From: Candidatus Nitrosomaritimum khambatensis
Lineage (GTDB): Archaea > Thermoproteota > Nitrososphaeria > Nitrososphaerales > Nitrosopumilaceae
Length of the DNA: 64,000 nucleotides
Reading direction: 5' to 3'
NCBI GenBank assembly: GCA_011773785.1
Contig: WVWY01000026.1
Span: 40,668 to 104,667, forward strand
Shown here: positions 40,639 through 48,136 of the stretch, piece by piece
Layout of the letters: every line of letters starts with the position of its first letter
How positions within the stretch are numbered: position 1 is the stretch's first letter
Notes under the pieces: generated by a model
Databases searched by the model: none
What the model was told of the DNA's origin: nothing
The model's input: the letters and a program-made list of their open reading frames with translations, nothing else
Translations under genes and position numbers: made by a program

Positions 40639-41244
40639 ATGAAGTATGAAAACGCAATAAAGGAATTACAAAAGGATTCCAAATTAAAAAAAATAATAGA
40701 TGATGTGGGGCCTTGTAAAATTCGTGTTATGAGAAATCGATATGAGGCCATTATAGATGCAATAATTACGCAACAAATTTCTGATGCGGCAGGAAAGGCA
40801 ATTGGTAAAAGATTTAGAGATATTTTTCCAAAATACCCTCTTCCAAATGAAGTGCTAAGTACAGATGATTCAACCCTACTTTCCTCAGGAATCTCTAAAA
40901 TGAAAGTACAATATATCAAAAATATTTCAAGTGCAATAATCTCAAATCAAATCAATTTAAAAAAAATTTCAAAAAAAGAAGATGAAGCAATAATCAACGA
41001 CCTTACTCAAATCAAAGGGATAGGAAGGTGGACTGCAGAAATGTTCCTCATCTTTGGATTAGGAAGACTAGATATCCTTCCTCTGGGGGATTTGGGATTA
41101 AGAAACGGGATTCAGACACTTTATTCATTTAGTGAAAAACCATCTGATGAAATTATAATCAAAATTGCGCAAAAATGGAGGCCATATCGAACAGTTGCTA
41201 CATGGTATATTTGGAAAGGGGTTAGAAATTTCAAGAATGTCTAG
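40639..41244 (+). CDS. DNA-3-methyladenine glycosylase (AlkA-type HhH-GPD)
   Basis: 201 residues. HhH-GPD fold: AIIDAIITQQISDAAGKAIG, helix-hairpin-helix LTQIKGIGRWTAEMFLIFGL, catalytic Asp in GRLDILPLGDLGLRNGIQ, and WRPYRTVATWYIWKGV near the end. The absence of the four-Cys iron-sulfur loop fits the AlkA branch and not Nth/MutY. It excises alkylated bases in base excision repair. The length is normal for archaeal single-domain AlkA. Confidence 0.9.
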   Translation: MKYENAIKELQKDSKLKKIIDDVGPCKIRVMRNRYEAIIDAIITQQISDAAGKAIGKRFRDIFPKYPLPNEVLSTDDSTLLSSGISKMKVQYIKNISSAIISNQINLKKISKKEDEAIINDLTQIKGIGRWTAEMFLIFGLGRLDILPLGDLGLRNGIQTLYSFSEKPSDEIIIKIAQKWRPYRTVATWYIWKGVRNFKNV

Positions 41245-41546
41245 TTATACTGAATAGACCACTGAATTGATACTAAAGATAATTCAAAAAGGAATTAATT
41301 AAAAACCAGTGCACAATCAATGCTTCAATGGCCTAAGAAAATTTCATTATTCAGATTAACAGGGGTTAGGAAGTTTAGAGAATTCATAAATTCAATTTTT
41401 CAAATCCTGCATTTTGAAATTAAAGGTGTAGTTAATTTCGCTCTATAATTTCCAAGGATAAATAAAATTCATAGTCAATTATTAGAACTAGGGTTTTTTT
41501 GATATAATCTTAAATACAGTAAATAACGAACGGAAATTGAATAAAA
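41245..41546. other. Intergenic region without a gene
   Basis: 302 bases between the AlkA gene and the 120-residue gene. No open frame, repeat or stable hairpin stands out. A TATA-like CTTAAATAC at about 41509-41517 is 30 bases upstream of the ATG at 41547 and is the likely promoter of that gene. No tandem box is present. Confidence 0.5.
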
Positions 41547-41909
41547 ATGAGTTCAACAAATTCAATTATTGAGCCACTTTTTAGACAATTTTTAAATCAA
41601 GTGATGAATTCTCAGCCAAAAATCGACCCAGAGTTGATAGTGAGAATTATGCTGTTTGAATTGAATCTCAAAAGATATGTTGGACCTGATATTCCTCATG
41701 TCAACCTTTACGTCTATTACAAAGAAGGAACAGACCTTCATAAAAAACAAGAAGAAGGACGAGACAAATATCCAATTGAAGTAACACAATCAAGATGGGG
41801 AGATGGAGTCATCTTTTCGGGATTGATGGGAATAAAACATGTTGAAACTATCATTCAGGATCCTGATATTGTCCGAGCGACTGGATCAGCAAAACCAACA
41901 CACAACTAA
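41547..41909 (+). CDS. Conserved protein, locus B paralogue of 30404-30787
   Basis: 120 residues, same family as the 127-residue protein in the box regulon: PKIDPELIVRIMLFELNLKR, GPDIPHVNLYVYYKEGTDLH, KKQEEGRDKYPIEVTQSRWG, DGVIFSGLMGI and the end KPTHN. It converges with the DICT-like gene of the second sensor operon. The repeated pairing of this family with CarH-like and DICT-like proteins suggests a functional link. Role unknown. Confidence 0.75.
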   Translation: MSSTNSIIEPLFRQFLNQVMNSQPKIDPELIVRIMLFELNLKRYVGPDIPHVNLYVYYKEGTDLHKKQEEGRDKYPIEVTQSRWGDGVIFSGLMGIKHVETIIQDPDIVRATGSAKPTHN

Positions 41910-41949
41910 AATAATATTTTTCTTTTTGAAATTTTTTTGTTAATAGGGA

Positions 41950-42537
41950 TTAGTTTTGTCCTTTGTTAGATAAATCAATATTTACTCCCATAATTTGATT
42001 CATCTTTTCAATCACCTTATCGATTACTTCAGCCTTTGTTGTGAAAAATCCTCTAAACCAATCTCCTTTTTCAACACCACCCAGGTCTTCTGCAACCAAA
42101 CCAAAGGGACCATCTGGACCATTTGAGGCAACAATCCACATATCTTCAAGATTTGTACCTGCGCAAGTAAGAATTTCAGCTTTTTCTGGAGGAGTTGTTG
42201 GTGCAAAGAATGGGTTGTCAAATCCACCAATTACCCAAGTTTTTGGAATATTATTCATCAAATCAAGATAACGTTTCTCCACGTATTTGTAGAGGTGTTC
42301 AGTTTCAAATACAGCCACTAGAGGCTCATATGCCTTTGCTGCATATTTTTCTATCATAATGCTTAGTCTGTAAAGGTCACGGCGTTTTACCTTATCATAC
42401 CGGATAAATTCTGCTATCATGTGATCATTTAGGGTAGCAAATTTTTCTTTGTCGGTGATATCTACTAATTCTTCTTTTGCAAGATCAGGGAACTGGGCCC
42501 AAATTCCATCTAAAAATTTTTCATTAACGTTTTCCAT
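41950..42537 (-). CDS. DICT-like sensory domain protein (locus B copy)
   Basis: 195 residues, paralogue of the protein at 27171-27716: IWAQFPDLAKEELVDI, RDLYRLSIMIEKYAAKAYEP, LVAVFETEHLYKYVEKRYLD, MNNIPKTWVIGGFDNPFFAP, NGPDGPFGLVAEDLGG. The WVIGGFDNP and GPxGPFGLVAE segments fit the DICT domain, associated with light and redox signalling. It is third in an operon with the CarH-like large protein and its helical partner (6-base gap). No tandem box. Confidence 0.75.
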   Translation of the reverse strand: MENVNEKFLDGIWAQFPDLAKEELVDITDKEKFATLNDHMIAEFIRYDKVKRRDLYRLSIMIEKYAAKAYEPLVAVFETEHLYKYVEKRYLDLMNNIPKTWVIGGFDNPFFAPTTPPEKAEILTCAGTNLEDMWIVASNGPDGPFGLVAEDLGGVEKGDWFRGFFTTKAEVIDKVIEKMNQIMGVNIDLSNKGQN

Positions 42538-42543
42538 GGTTTA

Positions 42544-42879
42544 TCAAAAGTTGTCACTATATTTTACATTTGTGGGCTGTTTTTCAACTATTTTTCTTGT
42601 TAAGATAGTTGCAACATTTACTGCCACATGTTGTGACGCCATGCTGATTTTATCATTAAGGAAATCTTTTTCAATTTGATTTAGGGTTGGTTTGAAAATT
42701 CTCTCAAAAAACTCTAACTTATCAAAATTTTGAGAATACTCGTGATATGTTCTGAGGGCCGAATTTATTTCTCCCTTCGTGAAATCGTCATATAATTTAA
42801 TTTTCCATTCATCGTCCAATGCAGAACTAAATGGCGATTCAATTGATTCATTTGATTTTGTTTTTAGTTCGTATGGCAT
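42544..42879 (-). CDS. Stand-alone B12-cap helical-bundle protein
   Basis: 111 residues. It corresponds to residues 72-160 of the CarH-like sensor at 23415: WKIKLYDDFTKGEINSALRT, KLEFFERIFKPTLNQIEKDF, LNDKISMASQHVAVNVATIL. The Wx9EH pattern is present in degenerate form, Phe73 and Gln83-His84. There is no Rossmann lobe and no N-terminal DNA-binding-like domain. It begins 1 base after the stop of the CarH-like large protein, whose own helical cap has lost these residues, so a complementing partner is plausible. Inference from alignment by eye. Confidence 0.72.
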   Translation of the reverse strand: MPYELKTKSNESIESPFSSALDDEWKIKLYDDFTKGEINSALRTYHEYSQNFDKLEFFERIFKPTLNQIEKDFLNDKISMASQHVAVNVATILTRKIVEKQPTNVKYSDNF

Positions 42880-42880
42880 T

Positions 42881-43744
42881 TTATTTCACCCAAATTCTAG
42901 GAATTTTTTCTGTTCTAGTTAATTTCGATATTTTTTCAAGAGAGAGGTCTTGTACCACATCAACCTCCCATGAGAGAGTTTTTGTCTTTGTTGCTTGACC
43001 CCCAACAAAGATTGGTTTTTTGTAATTTTCCCGGATATTTTCTACAAGTCGTTTAGCAGATGAGATGTTCTCCTCCAGAGATACGGATATGAAAACAAGG
43101 TCTGGGCTTTTTTCTCTAATTTCTTCTAATATAGATACAGTTGATGTATAGGCAGGTAGATTCCAAATCGTGTTTCCTTTGGATAAAAGAAAGGACTCTA
43201 TAACTTTAGAACCTAATGCATGCTGTTCACCATAGGGCAAACAAATGAGGATTTTTTTCTTTTTTGTGTCTTGATCATTTTTTTGATTGATTTTATCTAT
43301 GAGACTTTGTGCGGTGTTGTAAGAGATTATTTGTTGCCCTAGTTTGTTTTGTAATTTGTAATTAGATTGTTCAATTTGATCTATTGTGGGTCGAAAAACC
43401 TTTTCTAAAAATTCTTTAGAACCATACACTTTTTCAAATGAGTCATACAAAGAAAATGCCCCAATATCATCGCCTTCTCTGAAGGACAAAAGTAAATCAT
43501 TTTTGCATTTGTTTATAGCATCATCATGTTTGTTTGGATCAAAATATTTTAGATTTGAAAAGAAATCAGTAATTTTTTTGGAATTTCTGTAGTCTTTAGG
43601 AATGTCTTCTATTGTTACTGATGACTTTTTTCCAAGATACTTCACAATTTTTTGTTTCGAAGTTTTTCTTTCTGAATCCCAGTCACTTTTTACTAAATAG
43701 AGATATTGCTCACCTTTTACTGCTTTAATTCTTAGGTATGCCAT
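42881..43744 (-). CDS. CarH-like cobalamin-binding protein with degenerate cap
   Basis: 287 residues from the ATG at 43744 (leaderless distance from the TATA box at 43764-43772). Same architecture as the sensor at 23415: N-terminal AYLRIKAVKGEQYLYLVKSD, helical region 78-155, Rossmann lobe with GEQHALG (His175), SVSLEEN and PIFVGGQAT. At the cap positions Trp128 and Glu138-His139 of the other sensor it has Asn128 and Gln138-Ile139, so cobalamin capping by this chain alone is doubtful. It heads an operon with a separate helical protein and a DICT protein. Confidence 0.8.
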   Translation of the reverse strand: MAYLRIKAVKGEQYLYLVKSDWDSERKTSKQKIVKYLGKKSSVTIEDIPKDYRNSKKITDFFSNLKYFDPNKHDDAINKCKNDLLLSFREGDDIGAFSLYDSFEKVYGSKEFLEKVFRPTIDQIEQSNYKLQNKLGQQIISYNTAQSLIDKINQKNDQDTKKKKILICLPYGEQHALGSKVIESFLLSKGNTIWNLPAYTSTVSILEEIREKSPDLVFISVSLEENISSAKRLVENIRENYKKPIFVGGQATKTKTLSWEVDVVQDLSLEKISKLTRTEKIPRIWVK

Positions 43745-43763
43745 CAAAAGATATAGGCACTGA

Positions 43764-43793
43764 GTATTTAATGGACTTCCTCACCTAGGTGAG
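43764..43793 (-). promoter_or_regulatory. Palindromic operator and TATA box of the locus B sensor operon
   Basis: CTCACCTAGGTGAG (43780-43793) is a perfect 14-bp palindrome lying 8 bases upstream of the TATA box ATTAAATAC (43772-43764, minus strand). The start codon at 43744 is at leaderless distance. The palindrome contains CACCTAG, which recalls the CACTAG core of the tandem box but is arranged as an inverted repeat; it may be the operator of the diverged sensor. Confidence 0.55.
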
Positions 43794-43939
43794 TTTTTTA
43801 ATTTCTTTCAGACATCATATTTTAATTCATAAAATAAGATTTGGGCATTCCATAGATTTCGTATCCTTCATTGAGAGTTAAGGGACTAGAATTTCAGTCG
43901 CTTTTATTACTGTCTAGAAAAATTGAATTAAGTTAGTAT

Positions 43940-44215
43940 ATGAAAGATAAGCGATCGAAATTGCAAATTTATTACGAAATTATGATGGCAATTAACCAAG
44001 ATAAACTTGAAAATGAAAAGATATCCAAAACCAGGATTCAGCAAAAATGTAATACTTCCTATGACAAGCTACTCAAATACTTGGAGGAAATGGAACAAAA
44101 AGGGCTAATTCAGATGAATCATGATATAGAAATCACTCAAAGAGGGCAGAAATTTTTCAATGACTATGCAAGAGTGAACAATTTGATAGAAGAAATTACC
44201 AGTAGACTAGTCTAA
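43940..44215 (+). CDS. Small winged-helix regulator
   Basis: 91 residues. Archaeal winged-helix pattern: KLQIYYEIMMAINQDKLENE, ISKTRIQQKCNTSYDKLLKY as the recognition part, LEEMEQKGLIQMNHDIEITQ as the wing, ending in RGQKFFNDY. This type is common in thaumarchaea and usually regulates a neighbour. It overlaps the MEDS gene tail-to-tail by 4 bases. Target unknown. Confidence 0.8.
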   Translation: MKDKRSKLQIYYEIMMAINQDKLENEKISKTRIQQKCNTSYDKLLKYLEEMEQKGLIQMNHDIEITQRGQKFFNDYARVNNLIEEITSRLV

Positions 44216-44772
44216 GGAAAATCGAATTTTTCCACTTTATCGTCCTTTGTAAGAACTAAAACAGAGTGGTGAGAATCCAATAGATTTTTCATGAAATTTC
44301 CAGCCAAATCTTTGCTTACAGATGGAACATGAAATGAGCAAATAAAGTTACCAGGAATTTTTTCAAAGTTATCATCAACCCATTGTTCTATTTTTTCCAT
44401 GGACTCAGTTTTCTTGTCTGAATTAAAATCAAAGTAATGTGTTGAGACGACCCTTATTGGTTCATTTTTGGGCAAAGATGCCACCTTTTCCTCTATCATT
44501 TTGGAATATTCGTCAAACGTTTTTGGAATTGGTATGATGTTTAGCAAGTTATTTTCAATTTTATTATCTACTGGAATCCCAAATTCTTCCAATCTTTCCT
44601 TTAATGATTCAGGTTCATTGGTAGTGTAAAAACATCTTTGATTTTTGTCTAATCCAGATTTAATAAAATTAAACTCTATCTTTTCGGCATTTTTTTGATC
44701 CTCATGAAAAAGCAGGATATGAGTATGATTAAGAGATTCTAGATATTCATGACTTATTTCAGAAAAACTCAT
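44212..44772 (-). CDS. MEDS-domain sensory protein
   Basis: 186 residues. The MEDS (DcmR-like sensory) pattern: HTHILLFHEDQKNAEKIEFN, FIKSGLDKNQRCFYTTNEPE, a central IRVVSTHYFDFNSDKKTESM, and GNFICSFHVPSVSKDLAGNF. MEDS domains occur in methylotroph and methanogen regulators and may sense small hydrophobic molecules or cofactors. It is divergent from the wrbA gene, sharing an intergenic region that holds a TTGGCACTAG box. Confidence 0.78.
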   Translation of the reverse strand: MSFSEISHEYLESLNHTHILLFHEDQKNAEKIEFNFIKSGLDKNQRCFYTTNEPESLKERLEEFGIPVDNKIENNLLNIIPIPKTFDEYSKMIEEKVASLPKNEPIRVVSTHYFDFNSDKKTESMEKIEQWVDDNFEKIPGNFICSFHVPSVSKDLAGNFMKNLLDSHHSVLVLTKDDKVEKFDFP

Positions 44773-44821
44773 GCTATTCTTTTTTTTGGGAAAAACAACC
44801 GTAATAAGCTTTAACTTAACT

Positions 44822-44860
44822 TTGGCACTAGTGGCAAAGGTTTCCCTTGTTTTTATTTTA
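44822..44860 (+). promoter_or_regulatory. Tandem-box promoter of wrbA-uvsE
   Basis: TTGGCACTAG (44822-44831), 9-base spacer, a degenerate TTTCCCTTGT (44841-44850), then TTTTATTTTA (44851-44860) as TATA element. Offset 19 bp. It is the only such element outside the 17.9-34.5 kb island and is followed by wrbA and the UV endonuclease gene. Confidence 0.62.
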
Positions 44861-44878
44861 AAAAAATCAAAAAAAAAT

Positions 44879-45499
44879 ATGAAAAGTGAACCTGCAGTAT
44901 TAATTATATTTTACACTAGGCGCGGAAACACCGCAAAGATGGCCGAAGCAGTAGCTCAAGGAGCAAAACAAGAAGGAGCAACCATCAAGTTAATGAGAAT
45001 TGCAGATGATGTTCCAATAGATATTGTAAAAAAAGATCAAATCTGGTTTGAAAAACATCAAGAATTAGAAAAACAATATCCAACATCAGATGAGTTTACA
45101 ATCATTGAAGAGATGTCAAAGGCAGATGCAATAATTTTTGGTTCACCAACAAGATTTGGTAATATGGCACATGAAATGAAAAAGATGTGGGATCTTAGCA
45201 CGGATCTTTGGTTTACAGGAAAACTAATTGGTAAGGTAGGAGGAGTTTTTACTGGGGCATCAAGTGTTCATGGGGGTCAAGAAACAACTGCTCTTTCAAT
45301 GATGTTCCCAATGCTTCATCAAGGAATGATAATTGTTGGACCATCATATGATACCAAAGAACTTCATGAAAGCGGAAGTCCATATGGTCCAAGTACTATA
45401 GTTGGTGCAAATAGTGACCAAATAAAAGAGGTGGACCTAGTTGTGGCAAGAGCACTTGGTTCAAAAATTGCAAAAATAACTAGTAAATTATCTGATTAA
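44879..45499 (+). CDS. wrbA: WrbA-type flavodoxin-like NAD(P)H:quinone oxidoreductase
   Basis: 206 residues from the ATG at 44879; the open frame extends back to 44771 but crosses the promoter box. Flavodoxin fold: VLIIFYTRRGNTAKMAEAVA for FMN phosphate, AIIFGSPTRFGNMAHEMKKM, VGGVFTGASSVHGGQETTAL, and GPSYDTKELHESGSPYGPST. WrbA reduces quinones by two electrons and protects against redox stress. It is followed after 1 base by uvsE, which fits a light/oxidative-stress operon. Confidence 0.9.
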   Translation: MKSEPAVLIIFYTRRGNTAKMAEAVAQGAKQEGATIKLMRIADDVPIDIVKKDQIWFEKHQELEKQYPTSDEFTIIEEMSKADAIIFGSPTRFGNMAHEMKKMWDLSTDLWFTGKLIGKVGGVFTGASSVHGGQETTALSMMFPMLHQGMIIVGPSYDTKELHESGSPYGPSTIVGANSDQIKEVDLVVARALGSKIAKITSKLSD

Positions 45500-45500
45500 A

Positions 45501-46388
45501 ATGAAAATTGGCTATGCGTGTCAGAACCTTGAACTACGTGCAAATACCAACAATACGTTTCGGTTAGCCTCATATTCGGATCCTAAAATTATTCAAACGA
45601 TTGAAAAAAACTTTGAAGAGTTTAATAAAATTCTAGATTTTAATATCAAAAACAAATTACTTTTTTTTCGTCTTGGTTCAAGTTTCATACCATTTGCCTC
45701 ACATCCTATTTGTAAATTTGATTGGGAAGAATATTTTCAAGATTATTTTGTCAATCTAAGTAATACAATAAAAAAAAATAAAATTCGTATTTCTATGCAT
45801 CCAGGACAATTTGTTGTTTTAAATTCCAAAAAAGAAAACGTTGTTTCATCAAGCATTAGAGAGTTAGAATATCACTCAAGGTTACTTGATTTGTTAAAAT
45901 TAGACGAGTCTGCAAAAATCCAAATCCATGTGGGGTTTCCTCAAGGAGATAAAGAAAAGGCAAAAACAGATTTTATAAAAAATTTTGATAAATTATCAAA
46001 ATCTGTCAAAAAAAGATTAGTTATTGAAAATGATGAGCATTATTTTGGAGTAAATGATTGTCTTGAGATTCACAATTCAATAAAAATCCCGATATTATTT
46101 GATACATTTCATTACTCCATCCTCAATGAAGGCAAACCCATTCAAGATATTTTTGACATAATATCAAAAACATGGCAAAATAAAGATGGGTTACCTATGG
46201 TAGACTATAGCTCCCAGGACAAAAATGGAAGAAAAGGTAAACATTGTCCTACAATCGATTTAGGAGATTTTCAAAATATCATCACTAAATTATTTCACTA
46301 TAATTTTGATTTGATGTTAGAGATTAAAGATAAGGAAAACAGCGCTCTTCAGGCAAACAAACTGATAGCAAATACTATTACAATTTGA
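45501..46388 (+). CDS. uvsE: UV damage endonuclease (UvsE/UVDE)
   Basis: 295 residues, the typical length. TIM-barrel metal-binding motifs: KIGYACQNLELRANTNNTFR, LFFRLGSSFIPFASHP, RISMHPGQFVVLNSKKE, RELEYHSRLLDLLKL, IQIHVGFPQGDKEKAKTDF, RLVIENDEHYF, PILFDTFHYSIL, and DLMLEIKDKENSAL. The enzyme nicks DNA 5' to UV photoproducts, starting an alternative excision repair. It is co-transcribed with wrbA under a tandem-box promoter, adding a second UV-repair gene besides photolyase to the box set. Confidence 0.92.
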   Translation: MKIGYACQNLELRANTNNTFRLASYSDPKIIQTIEKNFEEFNKILDFNIKNKLLFFRLGSSFIPFASHPICKFDWEEYFQDYFVNLSNTIKKNKIRISMHPGQFVVLNSKKENVVSSSIRELEYHSRLLDLLKLDESAKIQIHVGFPQGDKEKAKTDFIKNFDKLSKSVKKRLVIENDEHYFGVNDCLEIHNSIKIPILFDTFHYSILNEGKPIQDIFDIISKTWQNKDGLPMVDYSSQDKNGRKGKHCPTIDLGDFQNIITKLFHYNFDLMLEIKDKENSALQANKLIANTITI

Positions 46389-46421
46389 TAAAGGAATAAA
46401 ATTTTGAACTAAATTTGATAC

Positions 46422-46502
46422 GCCGGGTAAGGGATTCGAACCCCTGCACGCTTGCGCGTAGCCGTTTTCGAGACGGCCGCCTTACCACTTGGCTAACCCG
46501 GC
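46422..46502 (-). tRNA. tRNA-Ser (anticodon CGA)
   Basis: Minus strand, 81 bases. The acceptor stem GCCGGGT pairs with ACCCGGC; the anticodon arm GCCGT-CTCGAAA-ACGGC gives anticodon CGA (codon UCG); a long variable arm with CGCGCAAGCG identifies a type II tRNA; the T arm is AGGGG-TTCGAAT-CCCTT. CCA is not encoded. No intron is seen. Confidence 0.95.
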
Positions 46503-46569
46503 ATTTTTCCTAAAATTTTCACCATAATAAAGAAAACATTTCGTTGGATAAACATCCAAGAATTCTAGC

Positions 46570-46833
46570 TTAGTCGATGTTTACTAGTTCATCTTGAAAC
46601 TTTTTTTTGATTTGTTCTTTGGTTTTTCCCCATTCTTCATCTGAAACAATATCGGTAAAAATTGATTTGAAAATTACTTCATTTTCAGAGTAGGTTGATG
46701 AATTTGAAATATCTTGTTTTTCTTTATCAGTTAAGGGAAAGTAAGTTGTAATAATCAATTGCAATTTGGACCTGTCAAATTTTGAATCATAAATCTTCTC
46801 TTCCAATCTAGGTGAAATGTCAAATTTTTTCAT
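46570..46833 (-). CDS. Small hypothetical protein
   Basis: 87 residues, charged and helical: FDISPRLEEKIYDSKFDRSK, LQLIITTYFPLTDKEKQDIS, SDEEWGKTKEQIKKKFQDEL. No motif recognised. It overlaps the upstream membrane-protein gene by 4 bases (ATGA), so the two are coupled. Confidence 0.6.
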   Translation of the reverse strand: MKKFDISPRLEEKIYDSKFDRSKLQLIITTYFPLTDKEKQDISNSSTYSENEVIFKSIFTDIVSDEEWGKTKEQIKKKFQDELVNID

Positions 46834-47045
46834 TGGGTTTTCTCCTTTTTCTTCTTAAAAAGACTAAACAACACAAATACTATTCCTATTGCAATCCAGG
46901 CAACTGAATAGCCTGTAAGATCTTCCATCGGGGACAGAGGAGCATCTACACCAAAATTTATGGCCAAACTAGTTGAACCCCCAACAATAAAGCTAATACC
47001 AACCCAAAATAACCAAGGCTTCACAATTATCACAGTTTTCCCAAG
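46830..47045 (-). CDS. Small two-helix membrane protein
   Basis: 71 residues from the ATG at 47045; the open frame extends to 47096 but this part is less likely. Two hydrophobic helices (KPWLFWVGISFIVGGSTSLA and GYSVAWIAIGIVFVLFSLF) with a Lys-rich tail. Translationally coupled to the following 87-residue gene. It is divergent from the FEN1 gene. Function unknown. Confidence 0.62.
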   Translation of the reverse strand, partial: LGKTVIIVKPWLFWVGISFIVGGSTSLAINFGVDAPLSPMEDLTGYSVAWIAIGIVFVLFSLFKKKKEKTQ

Positions 47046-47113
47046 CATATTGAGTTTGCTCAGATTTGTTTTGAATAGATAAATACAAAACAGCAAAAAA
47101 AATACAAATCACA

Positions 47114-48136
47114 ATGGGATTAAACCTAAAACCTCTGGTCATCAGGGAAAAAACAAAGCTAGAGTATTTTGCAAATAAGGTAATTGCAGTTGATGCATAC
47201 AATGCAATCTACCAGTTTTTAGCAAGCATAAGAGGTCCTGATGGGTTACAATTAACAGACTCTGAAGGTAGAATTACAAGCCACCTTAGCGGTCTGCTTT
47301 ATAGAAATATCAACTTCTTATCTTTAGGAATAAAGCCAGTGTATGTATTTGATGGCAAGCCTCCTTCTCTTAAAACTGCTGAAATTGAAAGAAGAAGACA
47401 AATCAAAAAAGATGCCACAGTAAAGTACGAAAAAGCATTAGCTGCAGGAGATATGGCAGAAGCTAGGAAATACGCTCAACAAACAACTGCCATGAAAGAT
47501 GGGATGGTTGAAGAATCAAAACAACTCCTAGAATATTTTGGCATTCCATATATTGACGCCCCATCTGAAGGAGAAGCTACTGCAGCTCACTTGACAAACA
47601 CCGGTCAAGCATATGCTTCGGCAAGTCAGGATTTTGATTCAATTTTGCTAGGAGCAAAAAGATTGATTAGAAATTTTACAAACAGTGGAAGAAGAAAAAT
47701 TCCAAATAGAAACACCTACATCGAAATTGAACCGGAAATTATCGAAACAAGTAAAACTCTAGAATCACTTGGCGTTACAAGAGAACAATTAGTTGACATT
47801 GGAATTTTGATTGGCACTGATTTTAATCCAGATGGTTTTGAGAGAGTAGGCCCAAAAACCGCACTAAAAATGATAAAACAGCATTCCAGATTAGAAGACA
47901 TTCCACAAATTCAAGAACAGCTTCAAGAAATAGACTATGAGCAAATAAGAGAAATCTTCCTAAAACCAGAAGTTGCAGACGTTAAGGAAATTGTTTTTGA
48001 CAAAGTAAACTATGAAGCAATGACACAGTTTCTTGTAAAGGAGAGAAGTTTTTCAGAAGATAGGATTCAGTCATCTTTGAATCGTCTAAAAAAAGCAATT
48101 GAGAAAAAGAGCCAGAATTTAGACCAGTGGTTTTAG
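47114..48136 (+). CDS. fen: Flap endonuclease 1 (FEN1)
   Basis: 340 residues, standard archaeal length. N-terminal XPG block ([20 protein letters not shown]), [14 protein letters not shown], internal block ([40 protein letters not shown]), helix-hairpin-helix ([20 protein letters not shown]), and a C-terminal PIP box QNLDQWF for binding PCNA. It removes 5' flaps in replication and repair. It converges with the secreted-protein gene, overlapping by 4 bases. Confidence 0.95.
   Translation: MGLNLKPLVIREKTKLEYFANKVIAVDAYNAIYQFLASIRGPDGLQLTDSEGRITSHLSGLLYRNINFLSLGIKPVYVFDGKPPSLKTAEIERRRQIKKDATVKYEKALAAGDMAEARKYAQQTTAMKDGMVEESKQLLEYFGIPYIDAPSEGEATAAHLTNTGQAYASASQDFDSILLGAKRLIRNFTNSGRRKIPNRNTYIEIEPEIIETSKTLESLGVTREQLVDIGILIGTDFNPDGFERVGPKTALKMIKQHSRLEDIPQIQEQLQEIDYEQIREIFLKPEVADVKEIVFDKVNYEAMTQFLVKERSFSEDRIQSSLNRLKKAIEKKSQNLDQWF

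Noticed and set aside
43755-43763. TAGGCACTG downstream of the locus B TATA box as a regulon box
   Set aside because: Only a partial match, placed downstream of the TATA box and without the repeat.
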